A stretch of DNA of 64,000 bases from Luidia sarsii (Eukaryota; Echinodermata; Asteroidea; Paxillosida; Luidiidae): assembly GCA_949987565.1 (NCBI GenBank), contig OX465102.1, forward strand, positions 18,178,968 through 18,242,967, read 5' to 3'. The position numbers and the translations under genes are program-made. The notes under the pieces are model-generated. The model did no database searches, was not told the DNA's origin, and worked only from the letters and a program-made list of their open reading frames with translations. The first letter of the stretch is position 1. The number at the start of each line of letters is the position of its first letter. Below, piece after piece: positions 24,901 to 39,926 of the stretch.

Positions 24901-24954
24901 CGTCAGGACCATCGGACTCCCTGCCTCCGCCTCCACCTCCTCCATCTCCTCCAT
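6796..24954 (-). CDS. SHROOM: SHROOM-family protein, 5' coding part (exons 1-2, PDZ domain)
   Basis: Two exons, 24954-24814 and 6944-6796, join in phase 0 into one PDZ domain. Shroom proteins bind F-actin and recruit Rho kinase to drive apical constriction; the PDZ is at their N terminus. Seen: residues 1-15 are acidic, then strand A and the carboxylate-binding loop GGAPWGLSVKGG at about residues 25-36, then LTIAR, then IEPGGKASQSG and the late part ending in LHLVIQ. The pattern QGGAPWG, GGSEH.CPL.I and EPGGKA is characteristic of Shroom PDZs. The start is the ATG at 24954: it has A at -3 and G at +4, and an in-frame TAG lies upstream at 25038-25036 with no ATG between. The coding sequence must continue left of position 1, because exon 2 ends in phase 2 and no further Shroom exon is visible in 1-6790. 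The ASD1/ASD2 domains are therefore outside the window. The paralogue cannot be assigned. Confidence 0.85.
7084..7308. mobile_element. MITE with long inverted termini in Shroom intron 1
   Basis: GGTAGCATAA at the left faces TTATGCTACC at the right. Inside these are longer arms containing CGTCAGTAGAAAGAGTGATG and ATGAATATGCAA. The element is flanked on both sides by TTCCAGAAGG, a probable target duplication of about 9-10 bp. Length is about 205 bp and there is no coding capacity. Confidence 0.8.
7425..7740. repeat. Foldback family A arm followed by family B pair
   Basis: A histone-type stem-loop copy (GGCTCTTTTCAGAGCC) is at 7467-7482, followed by CTCGAAAGAGAAGTGCTAC and the family A tail. 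A diverged family B pair lies at about 7650-7735. The A-then-B order recurs near 14.1, 21.2 and 40.4 kb. Confidence 0.7.
9205..9350 (+). mobile_element. tRNA-derived SINE copy (family 1)
   Basis: GGATAACTCAGGTGGTAAGAG is the A-box half and CCAGAGGTCTCTAGTTCAG the damaged B-box half, followed by the TTTTGCCATT linker. The B box is shortened. Confidence 0.6.
10010..10210. repeat. Complete family A foldback, both arms
   Basis: Arms of about 90 bp meet near 10105 (TGCCTGACGATGGGCA). Both ends carry the GTTTGCGGTGACACCATG motif, in opposite orientation. The histone-like loop is degraded here (GGAACTTTTCACAGCC). Confidence 0.8.
11290..11560. mobile_element. SINE body with a palindromic MITE inserted
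   Basis: SINE family 1 body (GCATCTGAATGAAAATAAGG, GTGATCCCT) is interrupted at about 11391-11536 by an inverted repeat with GTGGATTTCACAAAG at the left and TTTGGTGAAATCCAC at the right. The SINE body appears to resume with CCTGGAGATGC. A related MITE lies at 38875-39012. Confidence 0.6.
12420..12540 (-). mobile_element. tRNA-derived SINE head (family 1)
   Basis: Reverse-strand tRNA-like head: GGCTGGATAGCTCAGATGGT, then CCAGAGGTCTCGGGTTCAAG. This is one of the best preserved A/B box pairs in the window. Confidence 0.75.
12915..13400. repeat. GTACAT-rich array
   Basis: Dense degenerate GTACAT/ACATGT hexamers with CCGGTAC and ACAGTAC variants are interspersed with GTCATATCCAAA segments repeating about every 90-190 bp. 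Long open frames on both strands are artefacts of this low-complexity DNA. Confidence 0.85.
13845..14215. repeat. Family A foldback with histone-type stem-loop
   Basis: The left arm holds a GTACAT array and a decayed loop (GGCTCTAAAAAGAGCAGG). The right arm holds the exact GGCTCTTTTCAGAGCC at 14112-14127, followed by ACACTCCTTCTTGAAAGAG. A family B pair follows at 14275-14400. Confidence 0.8.
15086..15260 (-). pseudogene. Possible B-box-like zinc finger remnant
   Basis: A reverse-strand open frame reads VQCEEHDIQVNHFCENM then GLACHPWNMAET. The CxxH, FCxx and Cys spacing resembles a TRIM-type B box, but the expected Cys after FCEN and a later Cys appear replaced by Met and Trp. Upstream of it the frame runs through a family B repeat. 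This is resemblance by eye only and it may be chance. Confidence 0.2.
17820..18115. repeat. GTACAT-rich array
   Basis: About 300 bp of near-continuous GTACAT, TACATG and CCGGTAC hexamers, giving overlapping open frames in several frames on both strands. No conserved protein is seen. Confidence 0.85.
19488..19572. mobile_element. Fragment of pogo/Tigger-like MITE
   Basis: CAGTGGAACGTCACTATAAC at the left and GGTCGTTATAGCA at the right match the termini of the fuller element at 48041-48218. The middle is reduced. Confidence 0.55.
20220..20415. repeat. GTACAT-rich array
   Basis: Degenerate ACATGTAC hexamers with CAGTAC and GGTACATGT variants. Not coding. Confidence 0.8.
21120..21620. repeat. 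Composite of family B and family A foldback pieces
   Basis: A family B half at 21120-21200 is followed by family A segments at 21300-21500 with a degraded stem-loop, then another family B terminus near 21580. TTTCCACCACACAAACCTTC and AAGTCTTATC link the families as in other composites. Confidence 0.6.
22640..22800. repeat. Family A foldback with two opposed histone-type stem-loops
   Basis: The reverse-strand copy GGCTCTGAAAAGAGCC is at 22723-22738 and the forward copy GGCTCTTTTCAGAGCC at 22748-22763, so the two loops are nearly back to back around a 9-base centre. Confidence 0.8.
22852..23353. mobile_element. MITE with 8-bp target duplication
   Basis: Termini CGGTCACACTAGTTGGCGTC and CCAATTAGTGTGACCC are inverted, with internal GACACGATAGTGGCG arms. 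GCTAAAGG flanks both sides (22844-22851 and 23354-23361), an 8-bp duplication as hAT elements make. Length is 502 bp; there is no transposase. Confidence 0.85.
23356..23674. mobile_element. Second MITE abutting the first
   Basis: AAAGGCCTTTTCAGACGACG at the left faces CGTCGTTTGAAAAGGGCTTA at the right, and the arms continue through GCTGAAAAAACTT. It starts within the 8-bp duplication of the preceding MITE. Confidence 0.8.
23830..24000. repeat. Imperfect ATC trinucleotide tract
   Basis: CATCATCACC-type repeats. On the reverse strand they give an acidic Asp/Gly run at the end of a 162-residue open frame that I do not regard as a gene. Confidence 0.8.
24477..24627. mobile_element. MITE, TAGTCCGAG termini, 9-bp target duplication
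   Basis: TAGTCCGAGTAACTTGGA at the left faces CCAAGTTACTCGGACTA at the right, with CCCGACAAGTCA arms. GCCTGGCCC is found on both flanks. A second copy lies at 38574-38700. A 9-bp duplication fits Mutator-like elements, but no transposase is present. Confidence 0.8.
24814..24954 (-). CDS. SHROOM: Shroom coding exon 1
   Basis: This exon encodes 47 residues: acidic MEEMEEVEAEAG, then the first half of the PDZ domain with the GAPWG ligand loop. It ends at CGG followed by the donor GTAAGA, phase 0. A competing antisense-like reading in another frame over the same bases has no family similarity. Confidence 0.85.
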
Positions 24955-25404
24955 CGTGTGACGGACGATTTCCGATCCCCCCAAACAAGACTCAACCGAA
25001 TCACATCTGACGGCCGCAGGCAAAGTCAGACCGATCTAAGCCTCCGGTATCACGCTAAAATGAGCATTCGAGGAATTTTGACTAGGGATGATTTTTTATA
25101 GGGGGATAGGTTTTCATCGGTGGTGCCTGGTGGTCATCACAGCTGATTAATTTTGGGTCTGGTACCTAGTGTTCGCAAGGGGACCTGTCCATTGTCTACA
25201 ACAAGTGTTCACTGGTACCATGCTCTGTGCTGTGGGGATGAGTTCACCCAATGATACTATACTGGGAACCACCTTGAAATAATGGCACCAATGAATTACA
25301 TACGTTGGCATGGCTTGACAATGTACATGTCTGGTACGCCTCTTTTGTTATGGTCCCTTTAATTTCTGTTTATTTAACAATAGAGGGCGGGCTAACCAAA
25401 TTTG

Positions 25405-25870
25405 AAGGTACATAACACTAAATCGAGCTCCCATGTATTGTACAAAAACACTCACTTTCAAAACCAATTATCCCACAGACACCTAAAAGTCTCTCAGTGC
25501 TTGTAGCTATAATTGTACTTTGGACCTTCATCTCTCAGATTCTTTTCAATTTTAGTGCCCTTAGCCGATAGGATTTTTTGCTAATTACCCCAAGAAAAAA
25601 ACAAAACTAAAATGTGCAGCCATCCAATCTGAATTTCTGCAAGGATTTTGGGATGGACCCCTCCACAGTCTACAGCCAAATAGGGCCATATTTAAAGCCA
25701 GATATGGTCAGAATTACATACCAAATTGAAGAGTGAACCCCCAGGTTGTCTTAAGCTTCACTTATTCTACAATGTATCAGTTAATTACCCTCCAGAGACC
25801 CCTTATTAAAAAAGAAGAAGTAATTGTGGCTCCACACTTTATGATAATCAGCTTGGCGGAGCCATCTTGG
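25405..25870. repeat. Dispersed repeat C, copy 1
   Basis: About 450 bp that matches, in reverse orientation and with scattered changes, 48405-48870. Shared landmarks include CCCCCAGGTTGTCTTAAGCTT, ATTCTTTTCAATTTTAGTG and GATAATCAGCTTGGC (reverse of the other copy). No coding frame, tRNA boxes or clear terminal repeats are seen, so its class is unknown. Confidence 0.7.
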
Positions 25871-26893
25871 ATGGAATTAGTGTGCAGCACCCTGTGACTG
25901 GACTGGAACCTGAGACTGGTAGCTAAATCATGAAGCAACGTACTTCTACCAGCGCTCAAACTACATGTACCTGGTGCCAATTTCATATATTTCATATATT
26001 TGCTTTAAAAAAGGGTCTCTGCAATACTATCTTATCAATTAAATCCATGATACAGAACGGTTTTGCATCATTTCTAACTCAATCAAACCGTTTTCAAAAC
26101 TCGTTCTGGGGTGCATTTGCAAGTTTTAAGTTTTTATGCTAATAAGAATTTCTCAAAAGTTAGAGGGCCTGACATTTTGATATGGTAGCAGGACCCTTAT
26201 CAAAGACAATTGGCTTTGCCTTTGAGAAAGGTCCTGCTAGGATCTAAACGTCAGGCCCTCGATCTAACTTTTGAGTTTTATGTAGGCCTATTGCAGGTCA
26301 TTTTAGTCAGTGAGCAGTTTGCAACAGTTTTTGTATTAACTTAATGATGTTAAACCCCAGTGTTTTCTCCTTCTACCCTACTCCCGAACAGAGGTAAATA
26401 TTGCCCGAGGAAAAGCTTTTCCCCAGGAATTTATTTGGTAGTGTGAACAGACCGACCGACTCCCCCGGGGAATTTTCGAGAAATCTTTGGGGATTTCGTC
26501 TATTGTGAAAGCCCCTTAAGATTGACATGTCAGGCCCTTTGAAATTTTAAGACAATCAAACAGAATGTCAGTCATTCTAGTCAACAATTTACATGCATCA
26601 AAGTAAAGAGTTCTGAACACAAAGAGCCATCTTTTTTAAACAGACATTTCATTGTTTAATTTACCTGATTAACACTGCTTTATTACAATGTATGCACGAC
26701 AAAACAAAAATATAGACAAGCTGTGTAGCTTCAACACATAATAAAAAATAGAACTATCCGAATCAAACATTTTCAAAAAGTGAGCTTTACATAAATTTTG
26801 ATGAACCAAATTCGAACATTTCCTTGCAGTTGGTGGATACTTTCTGGTAAAATAGTAAGCAAATGCTGAATGGCTTATTTCCATTCAACCATA

Positions 26894-27335
26894 TGTGACC
26901 CGCTCCAGGAAAAGGTGATATAAGTTTCACAAAAATCAAAGTTATATACATGACTGGAAAGCCCACATTGTAAGCTTTCTTTTGGCACATGTAGCAGAGC
27001 TGTTTACCCCCTTCCTTTCTGTAGTTATGACATTAGCTGCATATTAATTAGGGTCCATGGAGTTAAACTTACAAAAGGTGAGAAAACAGGCTTTGAAAAA
27101 TCTGACTCTGCTGTGAGGTGTAGGCATGTAAATATCACTTAGTAAACCAACATGTCCCTATGTCATAACCACGTTCATTTTTGTGAATAAAACCTGAGTA
27201 AGCATTGTAGTATAAGCATTGATGATATGATTTCGGAAGGAAAACAAAAATCCAAATTTTATGGAAAATTCCAACCCCTCAACACTGAGCGGGCCATTAC
27301 TTAGAGCATATCACCTTTTCCTGGAGCAGGTCACA
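26894..27335. mobile_element. MITE with TGTGACC termini
   Basis: TGTGACCCGCTCCAGGAAAA at the left faces TTTTCCTGGAGCAGGTCACA at the right, with AGGTGATAT continuing the arms. A related half end occurs near 31975-31995 (CCTGGAGCGGGTCACAT). Confidence 0.85.
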
Positions 27336-27585
27336 TATTTTCATATCTTTTATTCTTTGCTTTGTACTGGCAGTGAGCCAGAGGATTGGCTCAGTGAGGT
27401 ACAATGCTACCTTGCTGGGCTATCATTCATAAATGCCCAGCGTACCAACAATAACAAATCTCCTGGAGGCTTTATGTGAAGGAAGACAGTGCAAGATGCT
27501 TGGTGCTTCATCATGTGAATACAATTTTCAGGATTAGGATTAACCCTGACCTTCCTCAATCCTCCGGGTTGTGTTGGAGGATTGT

Positions 27586-27785
27586 GGAGGATTGAGGAAG
27601 CATGCTACCATGAGATCTTGGAGGATTGAGGAAGGTTGTAAAAATTTACACTGGAGGATTGAGGAAGCATGCAACAATGAGATCTTGGAGGATTGAGGAA
27701 GGTTGTAAAAAAATTATACTGGAGGATTAAGGAAGCATGCTACCATGAGATCTTGGAGGATGGAGGAAGGTTGTAAAATTTATCA
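27586..27785. repeat. 67-bp tandem repeat, three units
   Basis: Units begin at 27586, 27653 and 27721. Each carries GGAGGATTGAGGAAG twice, once followed by CATGC and once by GTTGTAAAA. A reversed partial unit precedes them at about 27549-27565. Confidence 0.9.
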
Positions 27786-27872
27786 AAAATCACAATTATC
27801 AACGAAGATGGTGGATGTTGGAATGTTCCCTGGTAGGTGATTTGATAGATTTAAATATTTGCAATTACAGTA

Positions 27873-28361
27873 TAATGCCGTGTTTCCACTGAACTAAAAT
27901 TTGACCGAGACAATGGTCAAATTTCTAATGGTCAAATTTGACCGTCGTTCCCACTGAGTCGGTCAATTTAACCGAGACGATGTTAAAGTAACCGAGCTGG
28001 CAATATAATTGCTCATGATGGTCAAGTGTCAGCCGGATACACAACGTACATGTACATATACGTGTGTACATTTAGCGTGCGACACGAAGCAGACGTTGTG
28101 CACAGTGCATGTACATATTACGTCATAGGCCGGATGTGGTTTTCTACCAAGTCGCGTTTTACTGAGTGGTGCGTTTCCACAGGACTAATCGGCTCGTACC
28201 TGGTCACTTTTACTGGGCAGAGGTTGGCCGGTAAAAGTAACCATTCGGCTCGGTTAAAGTAACCGAGAGGAAATTTAACTGGGCAGTTTCTACAGGACTT
28301 AAAATAAGAAAAGTAACCATCGTCTCAGTTGACCCAAATAAGTCCAGTGGAAATGCGGCTT
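27873..28361. mobile_element. MITE with GCCGTGTTTCCACTG / CAGTGGAAATGCGGC termini
   Basis: The termini are inverted and internal arms share ACCGAGAC and GGTCAAATTT motifs. A partial relative lies at 16370-16500, and similar ends at 31379-31736 and 45480-45610. Confidence 0.75.
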
Positions 28362-29455
28362 TAGTCATCTCTTTTGAGATGGAGTGTGGCTCTGAAAAGT
28401 TTTTTTCATAATGACTGAACTCCCAAATTTCTTTTGTGCAAATTAGCAACTTGAATAAGTACGTGTCCCTGAAAGGCACTAATACAAAATGACTTAAGTC
28501 ATACTCCTCCGTCCTTTAAAAAAAGAACATAAAAAAGTAGTAAATCTGTCATTGCAAGAGTGAACAATGTAGTGTCCTGTCTAACTAAAAAGCAACGAGC
28601 ATACGGTACTAATTACCCAGTAATTACAAAACAGGAAGGGCAACCCCTAACTGATTTTATCTTTCAATGATCACAGCCTTTATGTCACAACTCTAGAGTC
28701 TTCCTTGGTCCAAGTCAAACATGATACGCTTTGTGCGTGACAATATTCATTGTACACCGCCCGTTCGGATCGAGAGCAAAAATACGAAAATATTAATTTG
28801 AGTGGTGAGCAAAATATATGCAGTATAAAAATCAGCCGGCATTGTACATGTATGTCAACACAGTGCAGTTCACTTTGGTAAGACTTCAATGCATACACCC
28901 AGCAAATGAAGGCAACATTGTCACAATCTTGACATCAGCACTGTACAGGATATGTAGACATGTTTTGGAAAGCATGTCAATGCATAATTATAAGACAAGC
29001 AATGATAGGATAAGTTCATACGAGGGACCAACTTTGAGACTAAACTCGAATGGGTTACCCCGACTGACAAAAGTTGTCGTTTGGACACAATTTTTGGACA
29101 CAATTTTTGGACACAATTTTTGGACACAATTTTTTTAGCACCATGTGACTAAATTTGAGGCTAACCCAATTGAGTTTAGCCTTGAAAATGAGTGGGTCTA
29201 GTCCTGATCCCATGCCCTGTGGGTGTTCCTTTACGACCCACCACCCACTGTGTTATTGTTTGGACAAGGCTTACCCAGTCTCCATCACACACATCTGGTG
29301 CTGGTGGTCCCTAGTGGGTTGCGTAATCATCGGTGTCAGCGGTATCGTATGAGCGTAAGGGGATTTTGGACTTTGCAGTCAGCTACTCGAACCCCGCTGA
29401 GAAAAAAACTAGTCACCGCAAACTAACACCAAAGCCAGTCCCTCGTCTGAACATA

Positions 29456-29557
29456 CCCATAGTTTGACTGGACTGGGATTTCAAGTTGTACCTGAGACAT
29501 CTGGTAAAATGCACCAGTGCTTTACCACCTGAGCTATCCAGCCCTTTAGGTGGTGGC
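29456..29557 (-). mobile_element. tRNA-derived SINE head preceding satellite
   Basis: Reverse-strand tRNA-like head (GGGCTGGATAGCTCAGGTGG, CCAGATGTCTCAGG). Its body continues directly into the satellite at 29571. Confidence 0.7.
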
Positions 29558-29570
29558 CTTCCCAAACAGT

Positions 29571-30460
29571 CAACTATCTTTGCTGAGGTTGGGGTACAAG
29601 TCAAAAAGCACTATTGACTCATTTGACTGTCGAACATTTCCAGGGAATCACATTCCCTTTTTCATTCAGATGCACATTTTGTGCAGCTGGGCTGTGATAA
29701 AGATAACGCTTTGAGTAGACATGCCTGCAATGTCACACACTATGATTATAGTTTCAACAATCAACTATCTTTGCTGAGGTTGGGGTACAAGTCAAAAAGC
29801 ACTTATACTATTGACTGTCGAACATTTCCAGGGAATCACATTCCCTTTTTCATTCAGATGCACATTTTGTGTAGCTGGGCTGTGATTAAGATAACACTTT
29901 GAGTAGACATGCCTGCATTGTCACACACTATGATTATAGTTTCAACAATCAACTATCTTTGCTGAGGTTGGGGTGCAAGCCAGACAGCATTTTATACCAT
30001 TGACTGCCGAACATCTCCATGGAATCACATTCCCTTTATTCATTCAGATGCACATTTTGTGTAGCTGGGCTGTGATTAAGATAACACTTTGAGTAGACAT
30101 GCCTGCAATGTCACACACTATGATTATAGTCTCAACAATCAACTATCTTTGCTGAGGTTGGGGTGCAAGCCAGACAGCATTTTATACCATTGACTGCCGA
30201 ACATCTCCATGGAATCACATCCCCTTTTTTCATTCAGATGCACATTTTGTGCAGCTGGGCTGTGATAAAGAAAACACTAACACTTTAGAGTAGACATGCC
30301 TACATTGTCACACACTATGATTATAGTCTCAACAATCAACTACATGTATCTTTGCTGAGGTTGGGGTACAAGTCAAAAAGCACTTATACCATTGTCTGTC
30401 AAACATTTACAAGGAATCACATCCCCTTTTTCATTCAGATGCACATTTTGTCAGTGATGT
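29571..30460. repeat. 190-bp satellite derived from SINE body
   Basis: Units begin with CAACTATCTTTGCTGAGG at 29571, 29762, 29950, 30140 and about 30337, with periods of 188-197 bp; the fifth is partial. Unit content (TTTGCTGAGGTTGGGGT, CATTCAGATGCA) matches the body of SINE family 1 seen at 43190-43330. There are no spacers and direct units are not separated by unique DNA, so this is not a CRISPR array. Confidence 0.85.
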
Positions 30461-31098
30461 AAGTGACCGACAAAGTCATTTCCTGAAAATCACCGAAGGC
30501 CAATAAATTGTGAGTGAGTGCTTACACAACAGAGAGATGCGATTGTGAGTGAGCGCTTACGTGACTGGGAGATTCAAGGCAGGGGTGCAGGTGCCCTTCA
30601 TTTTTAGGATTTTAACAGATAAAAATGAGCAGTGTGAGATACCTATTTGACATAAAAATATATAAATAAAAAAATGAAATCATGCCATTTCTAGAAGTCT
30701 TACATCCCTGAAAACAATAGGTTCGGGACTTACAGACAATAAGTAAAATACAGACAATTGTGCATTACAGTGCTTTACAGACATCTCACATCTGTCATCC
30801 ACAGAACACTGAGACAGCATAACCATGATATAAGACATGAGGGTTTACATGGTGCACGTGCACAGTTTGCCTTGACACCATGAAATATGTAAGTCATCTC
30901 TTTCGAGACGGAGTGTGGCCCTGGAAAAGAAGCGGTTAACTCAGTGTGTACTCTGGCCGTCGTCAATCAGAACAAAGACTCGGGCCGATACAAAAAAAAA
31001 GAGGAGTACCAGGAATACAAACGGTTAACGTCCACAGGAGGCATTGATATATATGCAGATGGCTTTTGAATATTCATACTATTATAATGAGCTGCAGG

Positions 31099-37707
<6,609 letters not shown>

Positions 37708-38417
37708 TTTCTGTCCAAAGAAATATTCACGATTCAGTATTATTTTGCGCCCGAAACGAAAGGTGGCAACATTTCTTATTTCTGGTTAAAATGAGGACGC
37801 CTTCATTCTACAGTACATGTATCTACTTCTACTTCTATTTTTTTTCTGCTGAATTTTGAGCTACGACGAATACATTACTTTCCAGACATCTGAATTATTC
37901 AATCCAGTTCACTCGAAGAGTTTGTGCATAAGGGAAGGAATTGTGTGCAACTGCAAGCATGGACTGGAGGAAAGGTGCAAGGTTGTCCCGTGTCTTCGAT
38001 CGTCCACTCCAAGTGAAGTGATATTTTCACGGCAACAATAGATTAAACAAAAACACCGATCATTTCTTTCATTTGTGTGTGTACGTGTGGGGCGGGGCCG
38101 GGGGGCGGTGGCTTTCACCTTGCGTGCTGTATGTTTCTAGTAGTTTCAGTCACGTCCGTGGTTTCAGTTGGTTGAAAAGGCAGCCGTGAAAATAGCTCTT
38201 TCGCCCAACCGGTGTTTCCGATGGGATTTCGACGCTAGCTTCAATGTGGTCGTGCATATAGCTGTCGACAATCCCCTTGGCCTTACAGTTACAGTAAGTC
38301 AGTATACACAGCTGTACACGTCATGTGTTTTTCACGTAGCAAGTGCCGGTGAACTAGCTTCGTGCCATCGTGGTGCCCGGAGTTCATCACCAGTTGCCCT
38401 CCAATCGTTTGGGCAAG
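37708..38417. promoter_or_regulatory. Likely bidirectional PTGR2/NFXL1 promoter region
   Basis: This region separates the divergent genes. It contains two Sp1-type GC boxes, GGGGCGGGGC at 38089-38098 and GGGGGCGG at about 38100-38107, in otherwise AT-leaning DNA, with no clear TATA box. The right part (about 38150-38417) is CpG-containing and ends in a strong donor, so it probably includes the NFXL1 non-coding first exon. Confidence 0.5.
38150..38417 (+). other. NFXL1: Probable non-coding first exon of NFXL1
   Basis: It ends GGGCAAG then GTATGTAA, a near-consensus donor. The matching acceptor is the pyrimidine-rich CTTTCCTCCCTCAG ending at 39718, just before the start-codon exon. The 5' edge is a guess. 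A short open frame here has no family match. Confidence 0.4.
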
Positions 38418-38573
38418 GTATGTAAATTCAGTCGATTTTGGTCGCTTTGATGCTTTTTCTTTCAAATCTGTACCTTATGAATCAGTTTGCTCCGTTTTTA
38501 AGCTTTTTTCGCTCGCCGCACACATCATCATGATCATGATCATTCATTCATTCACATGATACATGATGAGATC

Positions 38574-38700
38574 TAGTCCGAGTTCCGAGTAACTTGGACC
38601 CGACAGGTCAGTGAGGTCACCCTTTTTTATTTTATTTTTTTATCGGAATTTCAAAATTCGGAAAAAAGGGTGACTTGTCGGGTCCAAGTTACTCGGACTA
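38574..38700. mobile_element. MITE, TAGTCCGAG termini (copy 2)
   Basis: Same family as 24477-24627: GAGTAACTTGGACCCGACA and its complement frame a short AT-rich middle. The left end has a small internal duplication. No clear target duplication. A further fragment lies near 39160-39185. Confidence 0.75.
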
Positions 38701-38874
38701 TTTATTTAGTAAAAACTAAATGCAAAGTAAAATTAACAATAACTTAATACGTGAATTACACAGTCTGAACTATGATTTTTAAACATCTGTTCCTTATTTG
38801 TCCATCGAATCAGTTTGATTTCGCAGCTCCTGTGGACAGATTCATGGGATTGGTCTTAAATTAAACCTGGTGTC

Positions 38875-39012
38875 GATTTCACTGAACTGGTCGTTACTTG
38901 CGATCAATCGCAAGATGATGAGCGATGCACAGAAGCATATGGCCAATCACAATGGACGATAGGTTATCCATCGTAAGTTGAGTTACGATGCATCGTAAGG
39001 CTTTGTGAAATC
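38875..39012. mobile_element. Palindromic MITE, GATTTCAC termini
   Basis: GATTTCACTGAAC at the left and CTTTGTGAAATCCA at the right, with TTACGATGCATCGTAA and TTACTTGCGATCAAT motifs inside. Related to 11391-11536 and to 15890-16000. Confidence 0.65.
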
Positions 39013-39730
39013 CAATCCAGAGCATTCTGTTTCCTTGTTCAATATTTAAACTAAGTCTAAGGTTAGTTTGATCACAACTAATCCAGTTGTTCTATAATAT
39101 TTAAGTTGTTATTATTGTTACAGTTGCCCCTTTTTCCTCCAAATAAAAAAAAATGGTTGACTAGTAAGGTCCTAGTAACTCGGACTATAGTTGTAATACA
39201 AATAATACAACGTAGTTATATAATAATACTGATAATAGACTGAAAAGTATTGTAATCAAGTCTGATAATTAGACTGGACCCAGATCCTCGCTGTTTAAAG
39301 CCACCTTTTAAAACCAGTTAATACATGTAGGTAAGCTAATTTAGTAATAGTACCAAATTTTCATGAGCATTGTTACTTTTAGTGTCATTGCACAGACTTT
39401 ATATGTACGCAAACTTTCATTCGTCCTTGAGCAAATTTGTTTTTTTTTCAATGGCAAAATCTACCATTCTGAGAAGTTTTTCTTTTAGTTTGATTGTGTC
39501 GTGACAGTGGAGCCGTCAATTATTCTTTTGCAGTTTTCTTCTTAAATTGCCAAGTCTAGAGAGGTGTGCACATTATTGGGTGAATACAAGGTAGGTTGAA
39601 TGGCGCTGGTACGTCGTTAAACTAGGGGTCTCCGGTTCAAGTCTTGGTCCAGTCAAAATTTCTTTGCTATTTTCATAGATTGTTTGATCAGTGAATTGTA
39701 CGCTTTCCTCCCTCAGCTAGCCAGTTGTGA

Positions 39731-39736
39731 ATGTGA
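39731..39736 (+). promoter_or_regulatory. NFXL1: Start-stop upstream element in NFXL1 5' UTR
   Basis: ATGTGA is a start codon followed directly by a stop, ending 6 bases before the NFXL1 start codon. Its context is weak (T at -3, T at +4), whereas the main ATG has A at -3. Start-stop elements are known to stall initiating ribosomes. Confidence 0.5.
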
Positions 39737-39742
39737 GGAACC

Positions 39743-39926
39743 ATGTCCAGTCGGTCAGGGTTGTCCCTCCCCCCCAAGGGAGGAGGCAGAGGCCGAGGCA
39801 GAGGCAGAGGCAAAGGCAGAGGCAGGGACAGACAGAATACGCCAGCCCAGGCTCAAGACAATCCATGGTTTCAAGAACAAGGCAGTCGAGGGCGCCAGGA
39901 CCATGGAGAAACAGAGAAGATGCAAG
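39743..39926 (+). CDS. NFXL1: NFXL1 coding exon 1
   Basis: Residues 1-61 plus one base: MSSRSG, then a [14 protein letters not shown] stretch and a Gln/Asn-rich segment. The donor is CAAG then GTGTGT. The purine-rich GGCAGAGGC repeat gives open frames in all phases, but only this one joins to exon 2. The 5' UTR part of the exon starts at 39719. Confidence 0.85.

Larger units (their letters stand above)
25040..31098. other. Intergenic region between Shroom and PTGR2
   Basis: No gene is supported here. The region holds dispersed repeat C (25405-25870), a family B foldback (26150-26280), two MITEs (26894-27335, 27873-28361), a 67-bp tandem repeat (27586-27785), a tetrad of GGACACAATTTTT repeats (29091-29132), a SINE head and satellite (29456-30460), and a decayed family A piece near 30840-30965. 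Any Shroom promoter should lie just right of 24954, but no clear core motif is seen. Confidence 0.6.

Noticed and set aside
24752..24988. Gly-rich minus-strand frame over Shroom exon 1
   Set aside because: Out of frame with the PDZ coding sequence, which alone splices to exon 2.
29571..30460. Regularly spaced repeats resembling a CRISPR array
   Set aside because: Units are 190 bp, contiguous and SINE-derived, without unique spacers, and the genome is eukaryotic.
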